A stretch of 64,000 bases of DNA, taken from NCBI RefSeq assembly GCF_016785185.1, contig NZ_JAEKDY010000003.1; one strand, written 5' to 3'. This DNA comes from Heyndrickxia sporothermodurans. GTDB lineage: Bacteria > Bacillota > Bacilli > Bacillales > Bacillaceae_C. Position numbers and translations under genes: made by a program. Below, one piece after another: positions 36,241 through 45,114 of this stretch; position 1 is the stretch's first letter, and each line of letters opens with the position of its first letter. Under the pieces are notes generated by a model. That model made no database searches. It saw only the letters and a list, made by a program, of their open reading frames with translations, and was not told the DNA's origin.

Positions 36241-36414
36241 ACTCTGCCAAGTCGAATTCACAAAAAATATAGCCTACTGCCTGCATTCCCTATGCTTTTT
36301 GGATAGCTTTCCAATTTCCATAGGAGTTTATGTGAAGGAAATATTAAGTATAAATAAATTTAGGTTCGATTAAATTATACTCATATAGTATTTCTTTTAT
36401 CAGGAGGATTATGG

Positions 36415-38019
36415 ATGAAGCTTGCAGATATATTAATTATTATCGGATTTTTTGTAGTTGCCGTTATTGTCATTGCGATTGTCATATTTCTTATCTATTT
36501 ATTAATTTTTGATCGCAATCAGAAGAGTCATTCTATTTTACGAAATTATCCTGCACTCGGTCGTATTCGCTATTTCTTTGAAAAAATTGGCCCTGAAATG
36601 CGGCAATATTGGTTTAACAGCGATACTGAAGGTAAGCCGTTTTCAAGAGATGATTATGAGCATATCGTCAAAGGTGCGAAGTATAAACGTGATGTTGTCG
36701 GATTTGGTTCAAGACGTGATTTCGATGAGGAAGGTTTTTACGTACGCAACGATATGTTTCCGAAATTAACCGAAGAAATCAAAATGGATGACGAAGCAAA
36801 AGTTTTTACAAAAAGATATTTATTGTTGAAGGATCCACTTTTTTCACAAAGAGAGGAAAAATGGGAAGATGATGAGTCACCAGCCTATTTACTCCATGAT
36901 GATGATGCAGTTGTCATTGGTCCCAATACGAAACATCCTTTTGTATTAAAAGGTTTGATCGGGATGTCTGCCATGAGTTACGGTGCCTTGGGGAAAAATG
37001 CAATCACCGCATTATCAAAAGGATTAGGAATGGCAAAAGGAACGTGGATGAATACCGGCGAAGGTGGTTTATCTCCATACCATCTTGAAGGTGATGTCGA
37101 TATCATCATGCAAATCGGTCCCGGTTTATTTGGTATCCGAGATAAAAATGGCGATGTCGACTGGGAAGAGTTAAAAAGGAAAAGTGAAATACCCCAAATA
37201 AAAGCATTTGAACTAAAACTAGCTCAAGGTGCCAAAACTCGTGGTGGACATATAGATGGTGAAAAGGTGAATCCGGAAATTGCGGAAATTCGGAAAGTGG
37301 AGCCGTATAAATCGGTTGATAGTCCAAACCGATTTCATCAATTCAGTGATGTACCGTCAATGTGTGATTTTATTGGAAAAATTCGAAATGAAACGGGAAA
37401 ACCCGTTGGGATAAAGATTGTTGTCGGTGGAAATGATAGTGTCGAAGAATTAGCAAAATATATGAAAGAAACGGGAAAAGGTCCCGACTTTATTACCGTT
37501 GATGGTGGTGAAGGTGGAACGGGGGCTTCCTATCAAGAGTTAATTGATAGTGTAGGCCTACCAATCAAATCAGCACTTCCCATACTTGTTTCAACGCTAC
37601 AAAAATACGGAGTACGTGATCGTGTAAAAATTATTGCATCCGGGAAGTTATTTTCCCCGGATCGAATCGCAATTGCACTAGCAATGGGAGCGGACTTAGT
37701 CAATATTGCACGGGGGTTTATGATCACCGTCGGATGTATCCAAACGTTGAAATGTCACTCCAATGCCTGTCCAGTTGGAGTGGCAACAACCGATCCCGAT
37801 CTTCAAAAAGCACTTGTTATTGACGAAAAGAAATACCGAGTTGTCAATTTCCTTGTGACATTAAGAAAAGGGTTATTCCGAATATCAGCTGCTGCAGGTA
37901 TTGACTCACCCGTTCATTTTGCACCAAAACATGTGATGTATAAAGATGATAAAGGTGTTGTCTATTCTTTAGAAAGTATCCTTCAAGATATCCAGAAACA
38001 AATCGGTGACGTGAGCTAA
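36415..38019 (+). CDS. FMN-binding glutamate synthase family protein (YerD-like)
   Basis: A 534-residue protein with one N-terminal membrane helix (ILIIIGFFVVAVIVIAIVIF) followed by the FMN/Fe-S central domain of the glutamate synthase large subunit. Visible blocks are GMSAMSYGALGKNAI, NTGEGGLSPYH, ITVDGGEGGTGASYQEL, and the cluster region CIQTLKCHSNACPVGVAT. It lacks the glutaminase and GXGXG domains of GltB, so the reaction is unknown. AGGAGG precedes the ATG. Monocistronic, ending at a strong hairpin. Confidence 0.88.
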   Translation: MKLADILIIIGFFVVAVIVIAIVIFLIYLLIFDRNQKSHSILRNYPALGRIRYFFEKIGPEMRQYWFNSDTEGKPFSRDDYEHIVKGAKYKRDVVGFGSRRDFDEEGFYVRNDMFPKLTEEIKMDDEAKVFTKRYLLLKDPLFSQREEKWEDDESPAYLLHDDDAVVIGPNTKHPFVLKGLIGMSAMSYGALGKNAITALSKGLGMAKGTWMNTGEGGLSPYHLEGDVDIIMQIGPGLFGIRDKNGDVDWEELKRKSEIPQIKAFELKLAQGAKTRGGHIDGEKVNPEIAEIRKVEPYKSVDSPNRFHQFSDVPSMCDFIGKIRNETGKPVGIKIVVGGNDSVEELAKYMKETGKGPDFITVDGGEGGTGASYQELIDSVGLPIKSALPILVSTLQKYGVRDRVKIIASGKLFSPDRIAIALAMGADLVNIARGFMITVGCIQTLKCHSNACPVGVATTDPDLQKALVIDEKKYRVVNFLVTLRKGLFRISAAAGIDSPVHFAPKHVMYKDDKGVVYSLESILQDIQKQIGDVS

Positions 38020-38146
38020 TCCTTTTTGATAATAACAATCATCTTATTATCGTTCAATTTGAGAAGGTAAGGCGGTTATATCCGTGCTTACGTGCACAAA
38101 ACCGTCCAGTTATCGGATGTTTTGGAAGCTCAAAGTTACAAAAAAA

Positions 38147-38187
38147 GCCAATGAAGGAATTCTCAAGTATTCCTCATTGGCTTTTAC
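38147..38187. terminator. bidirectional terminator
   Basis: GCCAATGAAGGAAT and ATTCCTCATTGGC pair with one bulged base around an 8-base loop; AAAAAA lies on the left and TTTTACTTTTTT on the right. It ends both the YerD-like gene and the uspA gene. Confidence 0.9.
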
Positions 38188-38191
38188 TTTT

Positions 38192-38611
38192 TTATTTTAC
38201 AATAATTACCGGACAATGTGCAGAGTGTGCAACTTGATGGCTGACACTGCCTAATAAAGCTTCTTTAATTACGCCTTTACCCGTGTTCCCGATAACGATT
38301 ACCTCATAATTATGCTCTTTTGCATACTTGGTAATGTTAGCCGCCGGATCTCCATGAATGACGTGCGTTTCATAGGTGATTCCCGATTCAGAAAGAAATC
38401 GAATAGCTGGTGCTAATACCTCTTGATCTTCTTTTTTCATTAATTCATCTAAGTCGATATTAAGTATCGGTTCTTGCAATGGGAGATCCTTATTAATATG
38501 CAAAATGGTTACTTTTTCCGAATTCAGTGATTTGGCAAGTTCTGCAGCATGCTGTAGTGCATGTGCAGAAGGAGCCGATCCGTCGAGTCCAACTAAAATT
38601 TTACTATACAT
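38192..38611 (-). CDS. universal stress protein, UspA family
   Basis: A 139-residue UspA-domain protein. ILVGLDGSAPSAHAL at the N-terminus and the ATP-binding pattern IGNTGKGVIKEALLGSVSHQV (G-x2-G-x9-GS) followed by HCPVIIVK are typical, so it probably binds ATP. It lies 35 bp after the MFS gene on the same strand, but no clear functional link is visible. Confidence 0.9.
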   Translation of the reverse strand: MYSKILVGLDGSAPSAHALQHAAELAKSLNSEKVTILHINKDLPLQEPILNIDLDELMKKEDQEVLAPAIRFLSESGITYETHVIHGDPAANITKYAKEHNYEVIVIGNTGKGVIKEALLGSVSHQVAHSAHCPVIIVK

Positions 38612-38646
38612 TTACATCGTCCTTTCACGAAATATTTGCGAAATCA

Positions 38647-39837
38647 TTAATGTGCTACTCTATCGACATGCGCAAGATGTTTACGGCCAAAGGCAACGAC
38701 CAACATCGCAATTAAAACAAATATTGCTCCACTATAGAAAGGTATGTGTGGATTAAACGTTTCGGCAAGCTTATTGGCTAACCAAGGTCCAATTGCCCCA
38801 CCAATAAAACGAACAAAACTGTACGCCGCTGAAGCTGTAGCCCGTTCAACCGGTGCAACTTCCATAACTGCAGTAGTAATTAACGTATTATTTGTTCCAA
38901 GGAATAGTCCCGCAATGATGACACAAACGATAACAACTGTACTAGAGTCGGTCCAAATTCCCATTGCTAATAATGTTAATGCAAATAAAGTTAACATCGC
39001 ACACATGGATTTAATTGTTCCAAATTTTGCTTGAATTTTTGGTGCAACAAATACAGAAGTAAAAGCAAGACAAAGTCCCCAGCCTAAAAATACAAAACCA
39101 AGGCCATGCTCATGTAACCCCATTACAAATGGCGCAAATGCCATAAGTGTAAAGAAACCGATATTATAAAGGAAAGCTGTTAATCCAAGTCTAAATAATC
39201 CCGGAAATTTCAATGCTTTCAATGGATCTAGAACAGAACTTTTTGTCTTAGGTTTAGCCACTTTCGGCATTTTCAATAATAATGCTAAAAAGGCGATAAT
39301 CATTAAAACACTAACACCATAAAATGGTCCGCGCCAAGAGATAGATCCTAATTCTCCGCCAAGTAATGGGCCTACAGAAATCCCAAGCCCAATTGCGGCT
39401 TCATATAAAATAATCGCCTTCGCTGTCCCACCAACAGACAATCCAACGATCGCGGATAATGCAGTGGCAATAAATAACGAGTTACCAAGTCCCCAACCAC
39501 CACGGAAGCTGACAACTCCCCAAATTCCATTAGATGAACCAGCTAAAGCAGAAAAGATAACAATTAGAAAAATACCAGATAATAGTGTCCACTTAACACC
39601 AATGCGGCTAGAAACAACACCGGTAATTAACATTGCGACACCCGTAATCAAATTATAACTAGAAAATAATAATGAAACTTGACTCGGAGTGGCATGCAAT
39701 TTTTCAGCAATTGCCGGTAAGATTGGATCGACGAGACCCAAGCCCATGAAAGAAATAATTGTTGCAATGAAGATTACCCAAACTACAATCGGTTGTTTTG
39801 CCGACTGATTATGGGCTTTCAGTGCTTCTTCTGTCAT
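38647..39837 (-). CDS. MFS transporter, probable drug efflux
   Basis: A 396-residue major facilitator with about 12 hydrophobic segments. LGLVDPILPAIAEKLHATPSQVSLLFSSYNL and ISSRIGVKWTLLSGI (motif A region), and the GPLLGGELGSISWRGPFYGV motif C segment, are typical of the DHA1 drug:H+ antiporters. A MerR regulator is divergently encoded, and a palindrome covers the -35 of this gene's promoter, suggesting inducible efflux. The substrate is unknown. Confidence 0.87.
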   Translation of the reverse strand: MTEEALKAHNQSAKQPIVVWVIFIATIISFMGLGLVDPILPAIAEKLHATPSQVSLLFSSYNLITGVAMLITGVVSSRIGVKWTLLSGIFLIVIFSALAGSSNGIWGVVSFRGGWGLGNSLFIATALSAIVGLSVGGTAKAIILYEAAIGLGISVGPLLGGELGSISWRGPFYGVSVLMIIAFLALLLKMPKVAKPKTKSSVLDPLKALKFPGLFRLGLTAFLYNIGFFTLMAFAPFVMGLHEHGLGFVFLGWGLCLAFTSVFVAPKIQAKFGTIKSMCAMLTLFALTLLAMGIWTDSSTVVIVCVIIAGLFLGTNNTLITTAVMEVAPVERATASAAYSFVRFIGGAIGPWLANKLAETFNPHIPFYSGAIFVLIAMLVVAFGRKHLAHVDRVAH

Positions 39838-39963
39838 ACCTTAAAACCCCTTTTTAATTTTTTGAAATAAAAAATAAAAACAGAAATGGTAAACAATATT
39901 GCTCGCAACCATTCCTTATTTTCACTCAAGAAAGTAAAATATTTGTTCTGATTTACTTAAAAA

Positions 39964-39997
39964 AGTATACTATATTCTAACGTTGACGTCAACGTTA
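39964..39997 (-). promoter_or_regulatory. MFS promoter with overlapping 20-bp palindromic operator
   Basis: TTGACG (39992-39987), a 17-bp spacer and TATACT (39969-39964) form a sigma-A promoter for the MFS gene. TAACGTTGACGTCAACGTTA (39978-39997) is a perfect palindrome covering its -35 element. It is the likely binding site of the adjacent MerR-family protein. Confidence 0.72.
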
Positions 39998-40096
39998 ATT
40001 TTTATTCGTACAAAATTAAATCTTATGTTATCTTAGTAATATAGATATACACTACAATATAGTAACTCCATTATCATTAATACGAGGAGAGTTAGT

Positions 40097-40531
40097 ATGG
40101 ATGGATTAAAAATAGACGAAGTAGCTAAACAAAGCGGCTTAACAAAACGAACAATCCGTTATTATGAACAAATCGGCATTCTCCCATCTCCCCCGCGCAG
40201 TGAGGGAGGATTTAGACTATACTCTCAAGAACATGTCGATTTCTTAAAGAAAATCACGAATGCCAAAGAAGTATTAGGATTCACATTACAGGAATTACAA
40301 GAATTTATTACCTTAAGCGACATGTTAGAGTTACAAAGAATGGACTATCGCAAAGTAAAAGGAACAAGCCTCCAAAAGGAAAAATTAGAAAAAGTTTATC
40401 ATACAGTAAATGAACAATTGAAACTCATTGAACAAAAGAAGAAAAATATTTTAAAATTAGAAACAGATTTGGTTTCACTAAGGGATAGAGCGAAGGAAGC
40501 ATTAATTCGATTTGAAAAAGAAGAAACCTGA
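40097..40531 (+). CDS. MerR family transcriptional regulator
   Basis: A 144-residue regulator: N-terminal winged helix-turn-helix (KIDEVAKQSGLTKRTIRYYEQIGILPSPPRSEGGFRLY), then a dimerisation coiled coil to the C-terminus. There is no separate effector domain and no metal-binding cysteines, which argues against metal sensing. It is divergent from the MFS gene and probably controls it. CGAGGAGAG precedes the start. Confidence 0.88.
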   Translation: MDGLKIDEVAKQSGLTKRTIRYYEQIGILPSPPRSEGGFRLYSQEHVDFLKKITNAKEVLGFTLQELQEFITLSDMLELQRMDYRKVKGTSLQKEKLEKVYHTVNEQLKLIEQKKKNILKLETDLVSLRDRAKEALIRFEKEET

Positions 40532-40560
40532 ACCACTTTTAAGTCCAGGTTTCTTCTTTT
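40518..40560 (+). terminator. terminator of the merR gene
   Basis: AAGAAGAAACCTG and CAGGTTTCTTCTT form a 13-bp stem, overlapping the end of merR, followed by TTATTTTTTT. It also borders the end of the feo operon. Confidence 0.9.
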
Positions 40561-40711
40561 ATTTTTTTATTACGGAACTGCAACTTGTTTGGCAACTATC
40601 TTTTATAGAACAATGCGCACAGGCACCTTGTTTACTTTTTTTGAAAAATTTAAAGAGGGTAAATGCCGCATAACCAAATATCAAAGCACCGATAATAATA
40701 CTAGCAATCAT
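40559..40711 (-). CDS. FeoB-associated Cys-rich membrane protein
   Basis: A 50-residue protein: one membrane helix (MIASIIIGALIFGYAAFTLF), a basic stretch KFFKKSK, and a cysteine-rich tail with C-x2-C (CAHC), DSC, TSC. This layout matches the small FeoB-associated Cys-rich family, thought to assist FeoB in ferrous iron uptake. It lies 26 bp after feoB with AGGAGTGA ahead of the ATG. Cysteines could bind iron; that is inference. Confidence 0.85.
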   Translation of the reverse strand: MIASIIIGALIFGYAAFTLFKFFKKSKQGACAHCSIKDSCQTSCSSVIKK

Positions 40712-40737
40712 TGAAAGTCACTCCTCTTTCCTTCATT

Positions 40738-42738
40738 TTACAATCCGAAAATCAGCCTTCCACCTTGATAAATAACAAAAGATAAAGCATACGCTATAAC
40801 AAGTGAGTACCCAATCCCAAATAATGTCCATTTCCATGACCCTGCTTCATTACGGATAGCAGCTACTGTCGCTACACATGGAATGTATAAAAGGACAAAT
40901 ACGAGAAAGCTATAGGCCGATAATGGTGTAAAGGAATCTGTTAATAACCCCTGCAGTGAAGCCGTATTTGGCGTATGATAAATAATATTCATTGATGAAA
41001 CGACCACTTCTTTAGCTAAAAATCCCGGGATTAAGGCAGCTCCTGCTTGCCACACACCAAAACCAAGTGGGGCAATTAAGGGGGCTATAGCTTTCCCAAT
41101 CATGGCTAGGAAACTATTATCCATGTCTACTCCTATCCCGCCAGGACCCATATAGGATAACAACCAAATAACGACAGATCCCCCAAATATAAACGTTCCT
41201 GCCTTCCTCACGAACCCCTTACCTTTATCCCATGTACTGCGCCATAAAGTAAGAATTTGCGGTACTCGATATGGCGGAAGCTCAATAACAAAAACCGACG
41301 ACTCATTCTTCATCAATGTTTTCGAAAATAACTTTGCCAAAAGTAACGCAACGACAACTCCTAATAAATATAATGAAAAAACGACAATTGCTTGATATTT
41401 CTCAAAAAAAGCACCAACGAATAAAGCATAAATGGATAAACGTGCCGAACATGACATTAATGGTGTTAGCAAAATCGTTAACAATCTTTCCTTCGGCTGT
41501 TCAATTGTTCTTGCAGCCATGACACCTGGTACATTACAACCGAAGCCTATAATCATTGGTATAAATGCCTTACCATTCAAACCTGCTCTCTCCATCATAC
41601 GATCCATTACGAGGGCGGCACGTGCCATATAGCCTGAATCCTCTAAAAAGGAGATAAATAAGAACAAAATGAAAATTTGTGGGACAAACACTAACACACC
41701 GCCGACACCTGCAATAATTCCTTGCAATACCAATGCTTGTATAAACGAACTAGCGTGAACAGCTTGTAATCCAGATTGAATCCAGTCCGTTAATGGCCCC
41801 GTAAAAAAGGCATCCAATCCATCTGATAACGGTGTCCCTAACCAATCAAAAGTTATTTTGAACATCAAAAACATAAATGCTAGAAAGATCGGAATTCCCA
41901 ACCATCGATGGGTAACAATTTTATCAATTTTTTCCGTCCAATTGTTTTTCGATTGCTCTGTTTCCCGACTGCTTTCTTTAATCACTTGGTCAATCCATTG
42001 TTTTCTAGAATCAAAGATTAAGCGAGTAATCGTCGTAGATGAAGTGGTTGTTTTTAGTTTTTGCTCAACTTCTTCAATCACTTGTGATATTTGATCATTT
42101 TTTATTAAAGACGTTACGTCAGGATTCCCCTCTAATAATTGCAATGCCAACCAACGCTTCGGAAGATCTATTTTTTCATCTTCTAATATTTGAATGATTT
42201 TCATTATCCCATTTTCAACAATTTTTCCGTAATATACATAAGGGATTTTCGATGAAGTATTGTCTAAAGCATTTAACTGTACTGCTAGGTCATTACACCC
42301 CTTTCCATTTCGTGCCGTAATTGGAACGACAGGTGTACCTAGTTTTTTTGCTAATAATTGACCATCTATTTCTAAACCCCGTCTTTTGGCAACGTCTACC
42401 ATATTCAAACCGATAACAACTGGTTTTCCAAACTCCAAAATTTGGATTGTTAATTGTAAGTTTCTTTCTAATTGTGATGCATCGACAATATTTATAATGT
42501 TTGTAAAAGATTCATTTAAGAAAAACCGGGTTACAACGGACTCATCCTTTGATAAAGGATAAAGCGAGTATACTCCTGGCAGGTCAATTAGTTCTCCATG
42601 AACGTCTTTTAACTTGCCTACCTTCTTTTCAACGGTAACTCCACTCCAGTTGCCAACGTATTCGTATGAGCCTGTTAAATAATTAAATAATGATGTTTTT
42701 CCCGTATTTGGATTTCCTACTAAGGCCGTCTGCATCAT
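40738..42738 (-). CDS. feoB: ferrous iron transport protein B
   Basis: FeoB is the membrane permease for Fe(II). The 666-residue protein has an N-terminal GTPase domain (GNPNTGKTSLFN P-loop, DLPGVYSLYPLSKDE, GLNMVD), a linker, and a C-terminal membrane domain with the paired gate motifs GIIAGVGGVLVFVPQI and MIIGFGCNVPGVMAARTIE. It starts within the feoA stop (ATGA). Order feoA-feoB-small Cys-rich protein marks a complete Feo operon. Confidence 0.96.
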   Translation of the reverse strand: MMQTALVGNPNTGKTSLFNYLTGSYEYVGNWSGVTVEKKVGKLKDVHGELIDLPGVYSLYPLSKDESVVTRFFLNESFTNIINIVDASQLERNLQLTIQILEFGKPVVIGLNMVDVAKRRGLEIDGQLLAKKLGTPVVPITARNGKGCNDLAVQLNALDNTSSKIPYVYYGKIVENGIMKIIQILEDEKIDLPKRWLALQLLEGNPDVTSLIKNDQISQVIEEVEQKLKTTTSSTTITRLIFDSRKQWIDQVIKESSRETEQSKNNWTEKIDKIVTHRWLGIPIFLAFMFLMFKITFDWLGTPLSDGLDAFFTGPLTDWIQSGLQAVHASSFIQALVLQGIIAGVGGVLVFVPQIFILFLFISFLEDSGYMARAALVMDRMMERAGLNGKAFIPMIIGFGCNVPGVMAARTIEQPKERLLTILLTPLMSCSARLSIYALFVGAFFEKYQAIVVFSLYLLGVVVALLLAKLFSKTLMKNESSVFVIELPPYRVPQILTLWRSTWDKGKGFVRKAGTFIFGGSVVIWLLSYMGPGGIGVDMDNSFLAMIGKAIAPLIAPLGFGVWQAGAALIPGFLAKEVVVSSMNIIYHTPNTASLQGLLTDSFTPLSAYSFLVFVLLYIPCVATVAAIRNEAGSWKWTLFGIGYSLVIAYALSFVIYQGGRLIFGL

Positions 42739-42962
42739 TTCTTTTCAACCTTTATTTGTTTGGCATCACAGCGGCGAATTCCTATTAATTGTCCATTACA
42801 TTCCAACATGCATGGTCCACCAAAAGGCATCCGATGTTTCACTTTAATTGGGCATCCCTCTATGACTCCAATATGTAAGAGACGGTGCTTAACCGTTTTA
42901 TCCAAATTTGAAACATCTACGATATATCCAGTTTTCCCTTCAACTAAATCTAATAGCATCAT
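42735..42962 (-). CDS. feoA: ferrous iron transport protein A
   Basis: FeoA is a small cytosolic SH3-like protein needed for FeoB function. The protein has GKTGYIVDVSNLD, HRLLHIGVIEGCPIKVKHRMPFGGP and IGIRRCDAKQIKV. An ATG at 42983 has no ribosome site; CGGAGTG fits the ATG at 42962, giving 75 residues. A Fur-like box lies about 35 bp upstream. Confidence 0.9.
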   Translation of the reverse strand: MMLLDLVEGKTGYIVDVSNLDKTVKHRLLHIGVIEGCPIKVKHRMPFGGPCMLECNGQLIGIRRCDAKQIKVEKK

Positions 42963-42996
42963 GATGTTGTTCACTCCGTTCATAAGAAATGTAATT

Positions 42997-43015
42997 GATA
43001 ATGATAAACTTTCTC
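42997..43015. promoter_or_regulatory. Fur-like box upstream of feoA
   Basis: GATAATGATAAACTTTCTC matches the 19-bp Fur consensus GATAATGATAATCATTATC at 16 positions. Its place ahead of feoA fits repression by Fur with iron. Confidence 0.7.
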
Positions 43016-43083
43016 ATTTATAAAATTATTTTATCACGATGTTTCGTGTATGTCTAGAAATTTTTTGTCAAAAGTCGTAAAAA

Positions 43084-43117
43084 AAGAAGAGTAGATTCCT
43101 TTTCTCCACTCTTCTTC
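43084..43117 (-). terminator. terminator of gdhA
   Basis: On the minus strand AAGAGTGGA and TCTACTCTT pair with one mismatch around GAAAAGGAA, followed by CTTTTTTT. Confidence 0.85.
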
Positions 43118-43251
43118 ATCTATCTGAATTCATACATAAAGGTTGTTTTTGTGCTGAAAGATGACCGTGCCTTTCGCTCCAATCCACTCAGCGCTTTCAA
43201 TAATGTTAAAGGAAATAATCCCTAAAAAAGTTCTTTCATATTAATCTACTG

Positions 43252-44632
43252 CTAAATCACCCCATGTGCGATCATGGCATCGGCTACGGTTATAAATCCT
43301 GCTATATTTGCTCCGACTACGAGGTTGCCGGATTGACCATATTCTTCGGCATATGTTACTGATTTTTGATAAATATTTTTCATGATCTCCTTTAATTTTT
43401 CATCGACTTCTTCAAATGTCCATGACATTCTCATACTATTTTGCGACATTTCTAATGCGGATACAGCAACACCACCTGCATTTACCGCCTTTGCAGGTCC
43501 GAATAGAATATCATTTTTAAAAAAGAGTTCGATCGCCTCTAATGTCGATGGCATATTGGCCCCTTCACCAATCGCCTTTACTCCATTTTCAATTAATATT
43601 TTTGCCGCATTCTCGTCGATTTCATTCTGTGTCGCACACGGAAGTGCGATATCACACGGGATTGACCATATATTTGTACAACCCTCGACATATTGGGCAT
43701 GTGGGAGGATGTTCACGTATTCTTTTATTCTTGTTCTCTCGACTTCTTTCAATTTCTTAACAGTTGCTAGATTAATTCCAAGCGGGTCGTAAATATAGCC
43801 ATCCGAATCACTGCATGCAACAACCGTCGCACCAAGCTGGGCTGCTTTTTCCATCGCATAAATAGAAACGTTCCCAGAACCGGATACGACTACGGTGCTG
43901 CCATTAAATGATAAATGATGATCCTTTAACATTTCCTCTACAAAATAAACCGTTCCATATCCCGTTGCTTCCGTTCTCGTCATGCTTCCTCCATACCCTA
44001 AGCCTTTTCCTGTCAAAACGCCTGATTGGAAGCCACCTCGAATTCGCTTATATTGGCCAAATAAGTAGCCAATTTCTCTTGCACCAACCCCAATATCTCC
44101 AGCCGGAACATCGACATCAGGTCCGATATATTTACTCAGTTCGGTCATGAAACTTTGGCAAAATCTCATAATTTCCCCGTCAGATTTTCCTTTTGGATCA
44201 AAATCCGATCCACCCTTTCCACCGCCAATCGGCAAACCAGTTAATGCATTTTTAAAAATTTGTTCGAATCCTAGAAATTTAATGATACTTGCATTGACTG
44301 TCGGATGGAATCTTAACCCACCTTTATAAGGGCCGATGCTACTATTAAATTGAACACGAAAGCCCCGATTAACCTTTACTTTCCCATTGTCATCCACCCA
44401 CGGGACACGGAAGGTGATGAGCCTTTCGGGTTCTGTAATTCTTTCTAAAATTCCATGTTCCATATATATGTCTACTAATAACCGGCAAGAGCGAATCCAA
44501 AATCTCTTTAACTGCCTGAATAAATTCATTTTCATGTGGATTTCTGCGTTTAATTTCTTCATATACTTCATTCACATAATTTTCCGCAATCATTTGTTGT
44601 CTAGACTTCTTTTCTTGTTCGCTTATAATCAT
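43252..44632 (-). pseudogene. gdhA: NADP-type glutamate dehydrogenase, frameshifted
   Basis: GdhA aminates 2-oxoglutarate to glutamate. The N-terminus (44632-44468, NPHENEFIQAVKEILDSLLPVISRH) is in one frame. The rest, from YMEHGILERITEPERLITF (44466) to the stop at 43252, is in another. The C-terminal part is otherwise intact: GPYKGGLRFHP, GGGKGGSDFDPKGKSD, VVSGSGNVSIYA. The break lies around 44464-44470 in CATATATATG and needs +1 or -2 correction. It is either a real mutation or a sequencing error; no good internal ribosome site precedes the ATG at 44463. GAAGGAG precedes the ATG at 44632. Confidence 0.85.
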
Positions 44633-44908
44633 CCCATTAACTCCTTCTGTTTTATCATTATTATAAATTTTCCATCATTTTCAAAGTGAATTCCAATAGT
44701 AAAAATAGATAAGAATAATGCCGAAATGAGAACGATTCATTCTTTCACAAGGAAGACAAATTCACATTTTTTTTCAAAGGAAGATTGAATTATAATTAAA
44801 TTAATCAATTGGTTGTTTTCTAAAATGGTTTTGGCACAATGGAAAATATTTTAGTATTTCAGAGCAACCTAAATACATGTAGACGTATCCTTTTCAAAAC
44901 GCAGAGTG

Positions 44909-45035
44909 GATTGGAGCGGAAGGAACTTGACTCCTGCGGGATTTAGAGGAAAGGTCGAGACCCCGCAAGCGCAAAGCGCTGAGGAGGTTCGACTTCCTCC
45001 CCGCGGAAAGCAAGTTCCTGCAGCGGAAAGGAACG
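44909..45035. repeat. ~130-bp GC-rich repeat, copy C (inverted orientation)
   Basis: Starts GATTGGAGCGGAAGG and runs through CTCCTGCGGGA, GAGACCCCGCAAGCGC, GAGGAGG and CCCGCGGAAAGC to CTGCAGCGGAAAGG. It is the reverse-complement orientation of copies A and D. It ends about 80 bp before the hemY-type gene. The rest of 44633-45114 shows AT-rich promoter-like sequence and no other gene. Confidence 0.8.
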
Positions 45036-45114
45036 GTCCATTTATTCTTCTACAACAATACTTTCGCAAACATCCATGTGAAAAAAGAGCCGATAAATTA
45101 TAGGAGTGAGTAGC

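Noticed and set aside
36121..36306. 61-residue plus-strand ORF upstream of the YerD-like gene
   Set aside because: It is antisense to the acetolactate synthase remnant and has no ribosome site.
44718..44745. PerR/Fur-like box between gdhA and the hemY-type gene
   Set aside because: GAGAACGATTCATTCTTTC has too many mismatches to the heptad consensus to be called from sequence alone.
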